NCBI RefSeq assembly: GCF_036898095.1
Contig: NC_090751.1
Coordinates: 76,179,994-76,243,993, forward strand
Source of the DNA: Palaemon carinicauda
Taxonomy: Eukaryota > Arthropoda > Malacostraca > Decapoda > Palaemonidae
Length of the DNA: 64,000 bases
Direction of reading: 5' to 3'
Positions 19,580 through 30,590 of the stretch are shown piece after piece. The translations under genes were made by a program, and so were the position numbers. Below the pieces are notes generated by a model that searched no databases, was not told the origin of the DNA, and worked only from the letters and a program-made list of their open reading frames with translations. How positions within the stretch are numbered: position 1 is the stretch's first letter; each line of letters starts with the position of its first letter.

Positions 19580-21934
19580 CTGTAAAAGAAAGAGATCATG
19601 AGTACATGGAAGGCATAAGAATGACTTACATTACTCTAAAATTAAGATAACTTAATCTAAATTTTTAAGCATTAAAATAATTCATAAGGTATTATAATGC
19701 CTGAGAGTAGAGAGCGGGAAAGGAAGTAGATAGACACATACTTGTGAATCCCGCCCAGTCGGTTACCGTAACCTTATCAGTAGGCAATTTCTTTTGTGGC
19801 CGAAGGTCACAAAACGGAAAGCCATATGGATAAGCCGTGGTGGGTAGAAGCTAAGCCTCTAACAGAAATTGCCCGCGAGGTGTAGCAGGGACTGAGACCA
19901 CTCAGATCCCTGGGTAGAAGGGGAGTAGAATAAAACCCCTTATTAGATATAGATTCCGGCAATTGGCTGCACTAAGACACACAGAGTATGCTGGAATATT
20001 GTAATGTGCAATCAGACAGCACAGCCACAATTTTAAAGGTAAGACAATACCTATATATGGAAGTGGCTAAGCCATCTGGCTGCAGTATGTTGGCTGTCGG
20101 CAGGTATGAGAAGGGGTGCATGTCCCTTAACGTCTCCAGGGGGTTCCGGCAGACCGACGGCATGCCGGAGGCCGGTCCTGCAGGGTGGAAGGCATCAAGA
20201 CAGACACATTGAGTATCTAAAGTATAATACCATCGTGGCGACCGCCGGCACAGCCGAAGGCTGACGGCCTGGTGAGCTTTGATCAAATCATAAGATGGAT
20301 ATGTATATGGTTGTATACCTAGACCGCCGGCAATCAATGCCGGCACGCCAGTGGCCGGCACGGAGGGTCGGCCAGCTGTCACTAGGTAAAATGATGTGTG
20401 GGACGTCGGCTGTATGCCGACGGAAGGCGGCAGCCTCCGGCACACGGAAGGCTGACGTCTTAGAGGGGGGAGGGCATCTTATGAAAGAATGTCACCAGAG
20501 GTAAAGGCAGTATCGCCGGCGGTGGAGGCGGCAAGGGACCGGCACCAGGATAGACGGAGAGAAAGGTAAGGAGGGATGGAAGGGGTAAGATCACATACCC
20601 CTCCGGCATCCCTCCGGAGAGAGTGCACTCATGATAGGAGTAGATACTCCTAGCATCCGGCGGCAGGGAGCCGGCAGTCGGCCGGGTGCCTGGGGGAACC
20701 CAAGGGAGGGTTAGAGGGCACTCAAGAAGGGGGAAACCCCCGCCGGCCGGACCGCTGCCGGCAACTACCCCCATAGAACGCTATGAAGGGTACTGTATGT
20801 GTACCAGAGCGGCCAGCTCAGCAGGAGAACAAGTTAGCCCTACCACTCCACCCAAGGGAGTTGTAGGACTAAGGACAGATGTGTATAGGCAAGCCTACAC
20901 CAAAGGGATAGGTGGGGAGGGAGAAGATGAGGGGTCTTTCTATAGGGGAGACTCTGTACAAGAACGGCCACCAAGGAGAGGGAGAACGCTCCCTGACCTA
21001 GGTTAGATAACCCAGAATGAGAATGATACAGGAGTACCATCTCAAACTATAATAGAACAGAGTCAACCCCCAGAGCTTAACCTAGAGAAGGAGGGCTAAC
21101 TCCTAGGCTAGGTAAGCTGAAAGACACATCGCAAGTTGCAGGGAGGGAGGAGTAACTCAACCAGGTGCAACTGAGGAAGGGCAGAGCCGTTCCTTATTTC
21201 TCGGTCACGACCCTAAGGGAGGATCATTCCCTTAGGGTAGACAGAGAAGCGATAATTACTCTGTTTGTAGACAAGATTCCCCTATATAGAAGGGGAAGCA
21301 GGGCCACACAGAGGGAATGCCCGCAGGCAGGGGATTAGGGAGCATATAGGGGTTCCTACATTAGGTTAGGGTGGAAAGATACGCAATCAACCCGGTCCCC
21401 TATATGGTCCCCGAAGGCGAAAACACTTACATCACAGTTAATAGTATGTTTAATAATGCCACAATCTTCTTAACTTAACCTAGGAACACTGGTATATATC
21501 ATGCATGAACACAAGCACTAGACTATCCAGCCTAGGGGCTAAGCTAGCGATCTAGTATTGGGTCGAACGGCTACCGAGTCGGATGAGCGCTAAAACACGA
21601 TATAAGTACAGTAATTCCTAGCTATGAAGACTAAATAACTAATAATATTAATTAGTTAAGTGACCGGATAAGGCTGTTCTGGCTAACTAAATAAAGCATG
21701 CGAATGAACAGCGATGCCATAAAATGGCGCGTCCGGGGTCGGCACAGCTCTGCCACAAAACACAAAATTTTACGAAAAGTTGAAGTTACTTTACGGCTAG
21801 AGCTTATTTAAACAATACTGGGACCTGGTACTCAACTTTCCATAAGAAGGCGAGGCTGAAGGTAGCGACATAACGGCAATGTAAGCAGATGAAAATCGCA
21901 CTCAAGGAAAATCCGACCAAAGCAAGGAGCTACA
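19580..21934 (-). other. DIRS E 5' leader, GC-rich, noncoding
   Basis: About 2.3 kb lie between the right terminal repeat and gag. Around 20100-20770 the hexamer GCCGGC and relatives (CCGGCA, TGCCGG) recur at short irregular intervals. Open frames of 60-157 codons exist on both strands but have no recognisable domains. I treat it as untranslated leader, possibly containing an intron. Confidence 0.5.
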
Positions 21935-22295
21935 GGCTGAAGGATGAGGACGGACGTGACGTCATTTAGCAATGGCGCTCGTTTGTTTACGTTTCGAGTA
22001 CCAAAAGCAGCCACGGACGAGTGTAACTGTGGAACGGCTCCCCAGTTATTCTCCACCTTCATATCGAAGTGTTAACTCTATATGGGGTGCAGATAGCTAT
22101 GTGGCGTGTTAATACATGCGTCCCCTGTTGATATACGATATCCTAGAGGGAAACCTTTAGGGTACTCGCACCAGATGTTAGAATTCTGTGATAACCTTTA
22201 GTTTAATTCTCTGGGAATATCCCTGTAGTTAAATATACCCTAGGAAGCTACTGAAGGAACCTTCCATTAGGACGTCATGGCTTGAGCCCAAAAAA
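21935..22295. repeat. DIRS E right inverted terminal repeat (5' end of element)
   Basis: This is the reverse complement of 13440-13795, ending TTGAGCCCAAAAAA at about 22295. The CRE-like TGACGTCA is repeated here near 21957. The junction with flanking DNA is GGTATAG. Confidence 0.9.
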
Positions 22296-22620
22296 GGTAT
22301 AGATATAATTGTACAATATAATAATAATGACCAATAATCAAATAATAATAATACTTCATGTACAGAAGTTAAGTACATTGGCAACTGTAACAATCAGTCA
22401 TAAGGTCAAGCCTCATTCATTAATACTTATTATACAAGTCTAATAGTAATATGTATAACAGTATGAGAGTTATATAGTCTACAGTGTTATACCAGTGGAA
22501 TAACAATAATTAATAAAATTAATAGAAGCACTCTTCTGAATCCCAAATGTAAACAAAAGCAGTTACCAACTGACACAGTAATAGCATGGTTACTTGTATA
22601 TGATTTAGTAGCTACTTTTA
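22296..22620. other. A+T-rich spacer
   Basis: No gene or repeat boundary is recognised. It separates DIRS E from a decayed D-type DIRS 3' end. Confidence 0.4.
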
Positions 22621-23050
22621 TGACACTGCCCACTACATGCAAGACATAACCCACAGAAACCTGGACATGTTCTCCATAGGTCCTGTGGTGGCTGCATAGG
22701 AAGTAGTCTAAAACAACTCAAGCTTCTTGATGGACAAGTAGCAGAGGGTTTAGGGCTGAGGTTACCCAGGTTAGTCTGGGGTGAATGAGTAGAATGACTG
22801 ACTCTTTCTTCCTTTTACCTTTTCCCCCCTTGGGGAAAACAGCACCATCGTCCCCTAACACAAGCTGACCTCACCTCTCTGCTGGTAAGACTCATTTTAC
22901 TTGTGTATCCTAAGTACAGAAATAATACTTTGTTGCATCCCCAATATCTCTTCGAGGAAGGATATTGCGTAAAGCCTAAAGGAATCGTTAAAGACCAGCC
23001 GCGTTGCTAGTTTCACGAACACACACACTTCTGCAGGCCGCTAATAGCGC
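22620..23050 (+). pseudogene. Remnant of a D-type DIRS: end of recombinase and 3' region
   Basis: CACTACATGCAAGACATAAC and the following bases match DIRS D around 62595-62720 (tyrosine-region HYLQDVTHR, then FSIGPVVAA, then the GGACAAGTAGCAGAGGGTT untranslated segment). The remnant resumes after the SINE-like repeat at 23791-23952 and again after Tigger-1 at 33163-33420, where the inverted terminal structure is found. Only the 3' few hundred bases of the element survive. Confidence 0.75.
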
Positions 23051-23790
23051 TTATTATTATCATTATTATTATTATTTCTTGCTAAGCCTAGTGAGGAAAG
23101 GATATAAGGAAATAAATAAACTAGGAAATAAGGAAATAAATGAGCTACTTGAGAAGTAATTAACAATTGAATAAAACTACCAATGAAATAATTCTCATTA
23201 TTATCATTTCTGGCTAAGCTATAACCCTAGTTGGAAAAGCAGGTCTCCAACGGGGAAAATAGCTCAGTAAGGAAAGGTAATAAGGAAATATACTACAAGA
23301 GAAGTTTAAGTATAATCTATAAAAACTTCAAAATAACAAGAGGAAGAGAAAGAAGATGGAATAGTGTGCTCGAGTGTACCCTCAAGAAAGAGAACTCTAC
23401 CCCAAGACAGTGGAAGACCATGGGACAGAGGCTATGGCAGTACCCAAGCCTAGAGAAGAATGGTTTGATTTCGGAGTGTGTCTCTAGAAGAGCCGCTTGC
23501 CACAGCTAAAGAGTCTCTTCTACCCTTACCACGAGGAAAGTAGCTGCTGAACAATTGCATTGCAGTAGTTAACTCTTGAGTGAAGAATTTTTTCGTAATC
23601 TCAGTACTGTCAGGTGTATGAGGACAGAGAAAATGTGAAAAGAATAGGCCAGACTATTCAGTGTACTGTATGTGAAGGCAAAGGAAAAATGAGCCTTGAT
23701 AAAAAAGTACTGATTGGCAAATCAAAGGACCCATTGACTCTATTAACGGTAGTATCTCAACGAGTGGCTGGGGCTCTGGCCAACCTACTA
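23051..23790 (-). repeat. SINE-like interspersed repeat with (ATT)n end, copy 1
   Basis: This has an ATT run at its left end, then GCTATAACCCTAGTTGG, GTGTGCTCGAGTGTACCCTC, and an end at GTGGCTGGGGCTCTGGCC. Copy 2 (34710-35360) is similar along its whole length. Read on the minus strand it begins GTTGGCCAG and ends in an (AAT)n tail, which fits a retroposed element. I cannot see a convincing tRNA-type promoter. The ATT end is partly duplicated (23051 and 23195). Confidence 0.7.
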
Positions 23791-24128
23791 CCCTAATAGG
23801 GCATAGCACTAGAATTTAGGAGGGTAGGGTTCCTACTACTTCGGGCTTACCAAAGCCAGTTAGTAAAGGACTTCCTCCCTCCTAAGAGAGTTTACCCAAT
23901 ATAAATAGTGGAAGGTTTGGATTTGTGGAGGAACAATGACAAATTTTTAATACAGTGGAACCTCTACATCCGAATTTTCCAACATCCGAAGTAAAATTCG
24001 AGCAAATTTTTTACTCTACACCCGAATTTTATTTCGACACGAAGTAAGCAATTTTCGTCGTACCGGTTGTATCCGAATTTTTCGACACGCGAAGTACAAT
24101 TCGAACACGTTCCTACTCTACACCTGAA

Positions 24129-24305
24129 TTTTTAAATATTAAACTTAGCCGGTGAATATATAATAGCTGACGTCTCCGACGGCTCGACAGATTCCAAAAA
24201 CTCGCGAGCGATCGCCGTGAAGGTTGCGGGTGTGACCACCAGCGCCGACTATCGGCCAGATACCGCATATACTTGTCAATTTCTCCAGTTCTTCTCTGTC
24301 GGTCT
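24129..24305. repeat. DIRS B 5' inverted terminal repeat
   Basis: GCCGGTGAATATATAATAGC through CAGTTCTTCTCTGTCGG is the reverse complement of 30395-30556, with a few differences such as a 4-base shortening of the GCGAGCGATCG motif at the right end. Confidence 0.9.
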
Positions 24306-25139
24306 TGTCGACAAGTTGGTTCCGCTCGCTTTATGACCTCGAGTTTTCGACCGAATTGGTGAAGTACTGTACTTGGTTTTGGTTTTATTGCTTTCGCCGT
24401 GTTGGATTATTCAATACTATCTTCAAAAGAAATGCTTTTGAAAGGAGAGGAAAAGTGTTTTGCCCTAGTTTTTTTTTTTAATCTCTGGTTTTTCCATAGA
24501 GAAAAGATGGCCGACCCTTCCCTCAGTGTACGGAAGTGTGTTAAAGGCTTTTAGTAATTATTTTATCACTTTATAAATTATTGTTGATATTTATAGATTT
24601 ACCTCTATATATTTTATATCTCACCCGCCTTTATTAGGCCTCTTCGATTACCTTTCCATTTATACTAAAAATCAAGATAAATTTTGTTTTTGTTTATATG
24701 CGGCCTTTACCTATTCTTTGTAGGCGGTCCTAACTTGGAAAACGAAGTTAAACAACGTTGAGCCCATTCAACTTTTATTTTTGTTTAGTTTAAAACAGTT
24801 GCTCTGTAAGAGTGATGAGATGAATATTTTAAGAAATATATTCTTTGAATAGTCTTCGTGCTGTTTTTTTCAAAGATGCACTAACGTTTGGTTTATTTAT
24901 GCTACGCAGTTTGCGCTCTATCGTTACGATAGAGAAAGAGAGAATCACGGTTTCACTTTGCAGAAAGAGTAAATCGATTTTGACGTTATGTTCATTCTTC
25001 TTTCAAACTGAAGTGTTTTTAGATACTAATTTAAAGGAACTTGTTAATTTTCAATTTCTTAGTCCTTTCAGTTTTTTCCTTCTTATCAAATAACCTGTTA
25101 TTGACGAAGGGTGAGTGGGCCATTCTCTTGTGAGTGACA

Positions 25140-25173
<34 letters not shown>

Positions 25174-25184
25174 CGATCCGATCT

Positions 25185-25395
25185 TTATTCTCGTCCCAAG
25201 TCTCTGTACAAGGAGTTTGGGAGCGAGTAACGTTGTTCTCGATTCAGTTTTTTACTCTCATCCCAAGTCTCTGTACGGGGAGAGAGGATAAAACGTTTTA
25301 GTTTTTATTCTCGTCCCAAGGCACTGTACGGTGAGAGATTGAAAACGTAGTCCTTAGTGAACAAGTGTTTAGTCTCCTCCCCAGTCACTGATCTT
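25185..25395 (+). repeat. Imperfect tandem repeat, about 60-bp unit, 3-4 copies
   Basis: The core TATTCTCGTCCCAAGTCTCT followed by GTACNNGGAG recurs near 25185, 25252 and 25304, with a weaker fourth unit near 25370. Units differ at many positions, so the array is old. Confidence 0.7.
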
Positions 25396-25989
25396 TTTAA
25401 CTTTATATATTTCCGTTTTATTCGATATATATGTATATGTTTATTGATTTTTGCATGTGTGTTTCATTTTGTACTAATGTGCTTACATCATACGACTCAT
25501 TTCGCAATTCTAACCTTTTGATGTAAGGGAGAATTGCGTGCTTCAGGTAGAAATCAGTTTTATTCATGTCTAATGTGAAATTATTAAAAAATGCGATATC
25601 AGTGAAGTAAGTGCAAAAAACATGTTCTGTGTTGCGGAGGGTTCGTTTGTTCGTGCTTGTCACTTGCCTAGTCCGAGACCTCTTTCAGGCTCCCCTGCAC
25701 CAGGGAGAAGGAATGTCGTAGGACCTAAGGGAGTGAGGAGTGTAAACCAACGAACAGACGTTCCCTCAAAGGTATCAGACGTTGCTCGGCAAGCACGTCC
25801 TTGCCATAAGACAGGAGAGAGGAAGTTTCTCCTCGTCTTCCGATGATTCGTCTCTTTAAAAGCCTGGGCGTAAAGTTTCGAGACGGTTGAAACGTTTATT
25901 AGTTCCTTCAGAACAAGTTCAACGTCCTAGCTGTAGTCATAATAAGAGTCCCGTTCATAGCGATGACGTTCATGTACAGACGTTTCTGC

Positions 25990-26545
25990 CACAGACTCGA
26001 CGTGACGTTGAGCGGTAGACACCGTAGACACAACGTGACATCGAGTGTCAGTCACCGTAGTCTCGATATAGCATCGATCAGCAGTCACTGCTGTTTACTA
26101 CGTGACGTTTGAACGTCAGCCACCGCAGTCACAGGTTGATCCGAAGTTAAGTGTTTTGCAAGATATGCTGTTAAAGCTTTCTTCTTCAATAGAAGCTTTC
26201 GATCCTGTTCCTGTGCGAAAGGATCCTTTGCTTTTTGTACGTCACGGTTCTGGGATACGTGATTCGGGTCTTCAACCTTCTAGACGAGCTTTGTTACGCC
26301 ACGCTGACGTTATCTCTAGTGACAGCTTTGCTGTTAAGCGAGATGCGGAGCATAAATCTTGATGTAACTTTGATCGATTTGAACGTCAGCCACCGCAGTC
26401 ACAGCGTGACGTTGAGCGGTAAACACCGTAGACATGACGTGACGTCGAGGGTCAGTCATCGTAGTCATGATATAGCATCGAACAGCAGTCACCGCTGTTA
26501 CTACGGGACGTTTGAACGTCAGTTACTTCTGTCACGACGTGTAGT
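25990..26545 (+). repeat. Diverged duplication of about 140 bp inside DIRS B gag
   Basis: The stretch with GACGTTGAGCGGTAGACACC at about 26002-26135 recurs at about 26405-26540 in the same orientation. Both copies carry CAGTCACCG and CGTGACGT submotifs. About 270 bp of non-repeated gag lies between them. Confidence 0.65.
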
Positions 26546-26803
26546 AGAATAACATTCTCTGCAGTCACAACGTGACATCGACCCTCCAACTTTAACTTCT
26601 GTTCATATACAAGTTGATGTAGCCTGTCAGGCTTTTCCTTCACGTCATTCTGAATATAAATCTCCTTCTCGCAAGACTTTAGATTTATCAGATGATGTGC
26701 CTTCTGAAGAAGTTGATGACCCCCTTTCAACTAATGTACCTTTGGGGAGTCATTCAGTAGAGGAGTAACCTAGGGTGGTCCAACAATCCCTTGTATTTTA
26801 ATT

Positions 26804-27900
26804 ATGAATTTCTTTAGTGAAATTTTGTCCTACTCGTTTTGTAACGGCTGCTCCGCCGTCTGAGTTTACTCTTGGCATGACTTTCTTCGACTCCTACTTT
26901 TACGAAGTCAGTTCTCTCTTGTTCTTCCAAGAGGGCCATGCTCTTACTGGGAGACTGGTTGGAATCCAGGAGAAGTTTAGGAAAGTCTGCTTTTGCTTTT
27001 CCTCCTTCTTAATTAGCTTCTCGCTCGGGCTTCTGGTGTGACACAGGAGAAGCTCGAGGAGAAGTTCTCGGCTTGGGAGTACCTGCCTCTGCCCAGGGAG
27101 ACTTCTTAAGCCTTGTGGACTCTCCTCGTCGTCTAGCCATGAGACGCTCCAAGATTTTATGGTCGGCTTCAGAGCTAGACCATCTCCTGTTAGGAGTTTT
27201 TTTTTTTTTTCGAGCATTTGAAGTTTTTATTTGTTGGATTGGTCCCTGGGAGCCTTAAGTAAGAAGGTCTCTCCAGCTGTCAATGTATTGCTGTACAATT
27301 ATGTCATGCATGAACAAGGCTATCAGGGATGGCTCCAATGATCTGGCGGCCACGTTCACTGCAGGAACAAGGCTATCAGGGATGGCTCCAATGATCTGGC
27401 AGCCACGTTCACTGCAGGAGTACTTAAGATGTAAGTGCGCTCAATGTGTTCATTGTCAAGACAAACTTCACGATGAAGACTACCAAATCTGTCTTGGCAG
27501 CAGTAAGGGAAGGCGACTGGATGGTCTCTCTCGACCTTCAGGATGCATACTTCCACATCCCGATTCATCCAAACTTTCAACAACATCTGAGGTTTGTGGA
27601 CGGGAAAGTAATGTACCAATTTCGAGCACTGTACTTCGGCCTCATTCCTGCTCCTCTTGTTTTTACAAGGCCCTTGCAAAATGTAGCAAGCTTTCTACAT
27701 TTTTTGAGGATTCAGAGCCTCCCTTTATTTTGACGACTGGCTAATCAGGGCGTCGTCATTAAATCGCTGTCTGGAGAGCCTCTAATGGACATTAGACCTA
27801 ACCAAGGAGCTAGGTCTCATAGTGAACGTAGAGAAGTCGTAACTTACAGTACCCCATCCCAGACTATTCTTTATCTGGGAATGGAGATACAGTGTCGGAT
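26804..27900 (+). pseudogene. DIRS B gag C-terminus and reverse transcriptase
   Basis: The gag tail (26804-27440) matches copy A from 143 onward. RT follows in 27446-27733 with DWMVSLDLQDAYFHIPIHP and FRALYFGLIPAPLVF. The active site is YFDDWLIRAS near 27728-27760, so Leu of the usual YLDD is Phe. A tandem duplication at about 27311-27418 and a C-to-T stop near 27786 break the frames. The T run at 27198-27210 is expanded. Confidence 0.8.
27311..27418 (+). repeat. Short tandem duplication in DIRS B
   Basis: A unit of about 53 bp beginning AACAAGGCTATCAGGGATGG is repeated directly with one clear mismatch (GCGG versus GCAG). Copy A has only one unit near 642-700. Confidence 0.9.
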
Positions 27901-28055
27901 TTTTCGGGCCTTTTCGTCTCCCACAAGAATGGAACAAGCTCTGTTAAAAGTCCTTCACTTGCAAGAGAAAAACAGTTGCTCTGTAAGAGTTTGAACTAGC
28001 CTCGTGGAACTCTTTCATCGCTGGAGTAGTTTATCTCTCTGGGGAGACTCAACCT

Positions 28056-29891
28056 TTGCCCTCTCCAATTTCACCTAAACCATTGGAACAAGGAGAAGGG
28101 CTTAGAGAGTATCTCTTTCCCAATCTCCAACTCAGTCTAGACATGTCTGACTTGGTGGGACAGCAACATCAGACTTCGAGAAGGTCTTTCTCTTGCGATC
28201 AAGAACCCAAACCATGTGTTGTATTCAGATGCATCGGATTTGGGTTAGGGAGCTCCACTGGACAGTCTGGAATGCTCGGGTCTTTGGTCCACGGATCAGA
28301 AGGAACTCCATTTAAGGCAAGTAACATCCCTCCTTTGGCGAGTTTTGTGCAAGGAAAAATGAATGTCTTGGCGGACTGCCTCAGCAGAAGAGGACAAGTC
28401 ATCTCCATGGAGTGGACGTTGCACAAGACTGTGTGCGAGAAGCTATGGATGACATGGGGTCAACCCACCATAGATCTTTTTGAGACTTCACTGACAAAGA
28501 GGCTCTCGACTTACTGCTTTCCAGTTCCAGATCCAGAGGCAGCCCACATAGACGCTTTCCTGCTGGACTGGTCTCACCTGGACGTTTATGCCTTTCCACC
28601 TTTCAAGATCCTAAACAAGGTGCAGCAGAAGTTCACCTCTCACGAAGGGACCAGGTTGATGTTGGTTGCTCCACGCTGGCCCGCGAGAGAGTGGTTCACA
28701 GAGGTACTTCTATGGCTGGTAGACGTTCCAAGAAGTCTGCCGTTGCGGATGGATCTCTTGCGACAGCCTCACGTAAAGAGATTTCATCAAAGCCTCCCCA
28801 CGCTTCGTCTAACTGCCTTCAGACTATCGAAAGACACTCTTGAGCTCGAGGGTTTTCGAAGGAGGCAGCTAGAGCGATCGCGAGGGCTAGAAGATCCTCT
28901 ACCATCAGGATCTATCAGTCGAAATGGGAGGTATTTAGAGACTGGTGCAAGTCCTCCTCTATTTCCTCTTCCAAGTGCCTCTGTAGCGCAGATTGCTGAT
29001 TTTCTGCTTTATCTGAGAAACGGTCGCTCCCTCTCTGCATCCACCATTAAAGGCTACAGAAGCATGTTAGCTTCTGTTTTCAGGCATAGGGGTTTGGATC
29101 TTTCTAATAACAAAGATCTCCAAGACCTGCTTAAGTCTTTCGAGACTTCCAAGGAGCGTCATATTTCGACTCCTGCTTGGAATTTGGACGTGATCCTACG
29201 GTTCCTTATGTCAAACAGGTTTGAACCATTAAGTTCAGCCTCCCTGAAGGATCTTACCCTCAAGACACTTTTTTTTTGGTGTGCTTGGCTTCGGCTAAAA
29301 GGGTTAGTGAGATACATGCTTTTAGCAAGAACATCGGCTTCTCCACTAATAAAGCAGTATGCGCTCTTCAACTTGGTTTTTCGGCCAAGAATGGACTTCC
29401 GTCTCGTCCTTGGCCTAAATCATTTGATATCCCCAGTCTTTCTGAGATTGTGGGGAATGAAGTTGAAAGAGTGCTATGCCCCGTTAGAGCTCTTAAAAAA
29501 ATTTTATTTATCCAGAGCTAAACCGCTACGAGGTTGTTCAGAGGCTTTATGGTGCTCCGTTAAAAAGCCCTCTTTGCCCATGTCTAAGAATGCGTGGTCT
29601 TATTTTATTAGACTTTTGATTCGGGAGCCACACACTCATTTAAGTGAGAAGGATCGTAATTTACTTAAAGTCAAGGCTCATGAAGTCAGAGCGATAGCAA
29701 CTTCAGTAGCGTTTAAGCAAAATAGATCCATTAAAAGTATTATGGACGCGACCTTTTGGAGAGGCAAGTCGGTATTCGCTTCATATTACTTGAAAGATGT
29801 CCAGACTCTTTATGAGGACTGCTACACACTGGGACCATTCGTAGCAGCGAGTGCAGTAGTGGGTGAAGGCTCTACCACTACATTCCCTTAA
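28056..29891 (+). pseudogene. DIRS B RNase H remnant and tyrosine recombinase
   Basis: One frame is open for 611 codons. An internal deletion of about 200 bp near 28318 removes the RNase H core. The Glu and second Asp motifs seen in copy A are gone. The recombinase half has its SAM-like domain (FLLYLRNGRSLSASTIKGYRS) intact. The catalytic half slips frame at a T run near 29270 (VCLASAKRVSEIHAFS in the neighbouring frame) and returns near 29500. The C-terminus has HEVRAIATSVAF, DATFWRGKS and FASYYLKDV. The long frame is therefore a patchwork, not a working protein. Confidence 0.85.
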
Positions 29892-30021
29892 TCCCAATAT
29901 CCTTTTAATCTTATTTTGGGTTGTACGGGAGACTAAGAAGTCTTTCGCAATCTTTTTGATTTGGCGGGTGGTCAAAATGTTGTTTCTTGAGAGCGCCCAG
30001 ATTAAGGGTATTGATGAGGTC

Positions 30022-30054
30022 CTGTTATAGGGGTGTTCGCCCTGGATATAACAG
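30022..30054 (+). other. Predicted RNA hairpin in DIRS B 3' region
   Basis: The outer stem is CTGTTATA with TATAACAG, as in copy A. The inner stem is GGGT with GCCC, where the A in ACCC of copy A has become G and still allows a T-G wobble. Confidence 0.55.
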
Positions 30055-30261
30055 CTCCTGGGAGTCTTTCAGCATCCTGAGAGGATGGCTGGGCTTCGTG
30101 AGGAAAGCAGACTAATGAGGCAAAGTAATCATCAGAGTCAGCTTCCTTACCAGGTACCTATACTTAAGTTGGTTTTTTATGAAATAATTGTCAAAAAACT
30201 CTTGAGCATATACGCCTTTATTGTATTAATACTGGTCTCTACCCACCACCATGGGTGTGAA

Positions 30262-30590
30262 TCAGCTATTATATATTCACCGGCTAAGTTTAATATTTAA
30301 AAATGATATTTTGATTATAAAATAAATTTTTGAATATACTTACCCGGTGAATATATAAATTAAAGGCACTCCCTTCCTCCCCGATAGAGACCCAGCGGAC
30401 TGAGAAGAACTGGAGAAATTGACAAGTATATGCGGTATCTGGCCGATAGTCGGCGCTGGTGGTCACACCCGCAACCTTCACGGCAATCGCGAGTTTTTGG
30501 AATCTGTCGAGCCGTCGGAGACGTCAGCTATTATATATTCACCGGGTAAGTATATTCAAAAATTTATTTTATAATCAAAATATCATTTTT
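30262..30590. repeat. DIRS B internal complementary region and 3' inverted terminal repeat
   Basis: 30262-30302 is the reverse complement of the left terminus (24129-24168). 30298-30352 is the reverse complement of the right terminus (30538-30590). They meet at TTTAAAAATGATA. The terminal repeat itself is 30395-30556. Confidence 0.9.

Larger units (their letters stand above)
13402..22295 (-). mobile_element. DIRS1-group retrotransposon E, both termini present
   Basis: This 8.9-kb minus-strand element has inverted terminal repeats of about 355 bp (13440-13795 and 21935-22280). An internal complementary region at 13865-13958 equals the reverse complement of both outer termini joined. It encodes gag (19570 to 17613), then pol with RT, RNase H and tyrosine recombinase (17761 to 14811). 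No target duplication is seen. Coding damage is light: two TGA stops and about two frameshifts. The protein family differs clearly from A, B, C and D. Confidence 0.92.
24507..26560 (+). pseudogene. DIRS B gag, N-terminal and middle part, heavily decayed
   Basis: The ATG at 24507 gives MADPSLSVRKCVKGF and then a stop. The same opening in copy C reads on into a Cys-rich domain. The next 1 kb is noncoding and may be an unrelated insertion or a decayed linker. Gag-like sequence returns at 25622 (PSPRPLSGSPAPGRRN, matching PSLRPLASPRTHGRSK in copy C) and at 26130 (QVDPKLSVLQDMLLKLSSS, matching VDPKWSMLLDMKEQLSTF). Low-complexity Ser/His/Arg-coding repeats occupy 25980-26560. The stretch TTTTTCCATAG lies just before the ATG. 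Confidence 0.65.
24129..30590 (+). mobile_element. DIRS1-group retrotransposon B, both termini present
   Basis: The inverted terminal repeats are 24134-24305 and 30395-30556, and the internal complementary region is 30262-30360. The order is gag fragments, RT, partial RNase H, tyrosine recombinase. The 3' terminus ends TATCATTTTT and the 5' terminus starts TTTTTAAATATT. Both abut a T run in the Tigger host, with no target duplication. It is close to copy A along its whole coding length. Confidence 0.92.

Noticed and set aside
19972..21040. Open frames of 66-157 codons on both strands in the DIRS E leader
   Set aside because: GC-rich low-complexity sequence with no domain, and frames overlap on opposite strands.
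24845..25093. Candidate host exon (82 codons)
   Set aside because: It lies inside DIRS B between its terminal repeat and gag. No domain or splice pattern is convincing.
25185..26545. CRISPR-like array
   Set aside because: The repeats are diverged and irregularly spaced, lie inside a eukaryotic retrotransposon, and have no uniform spacers.
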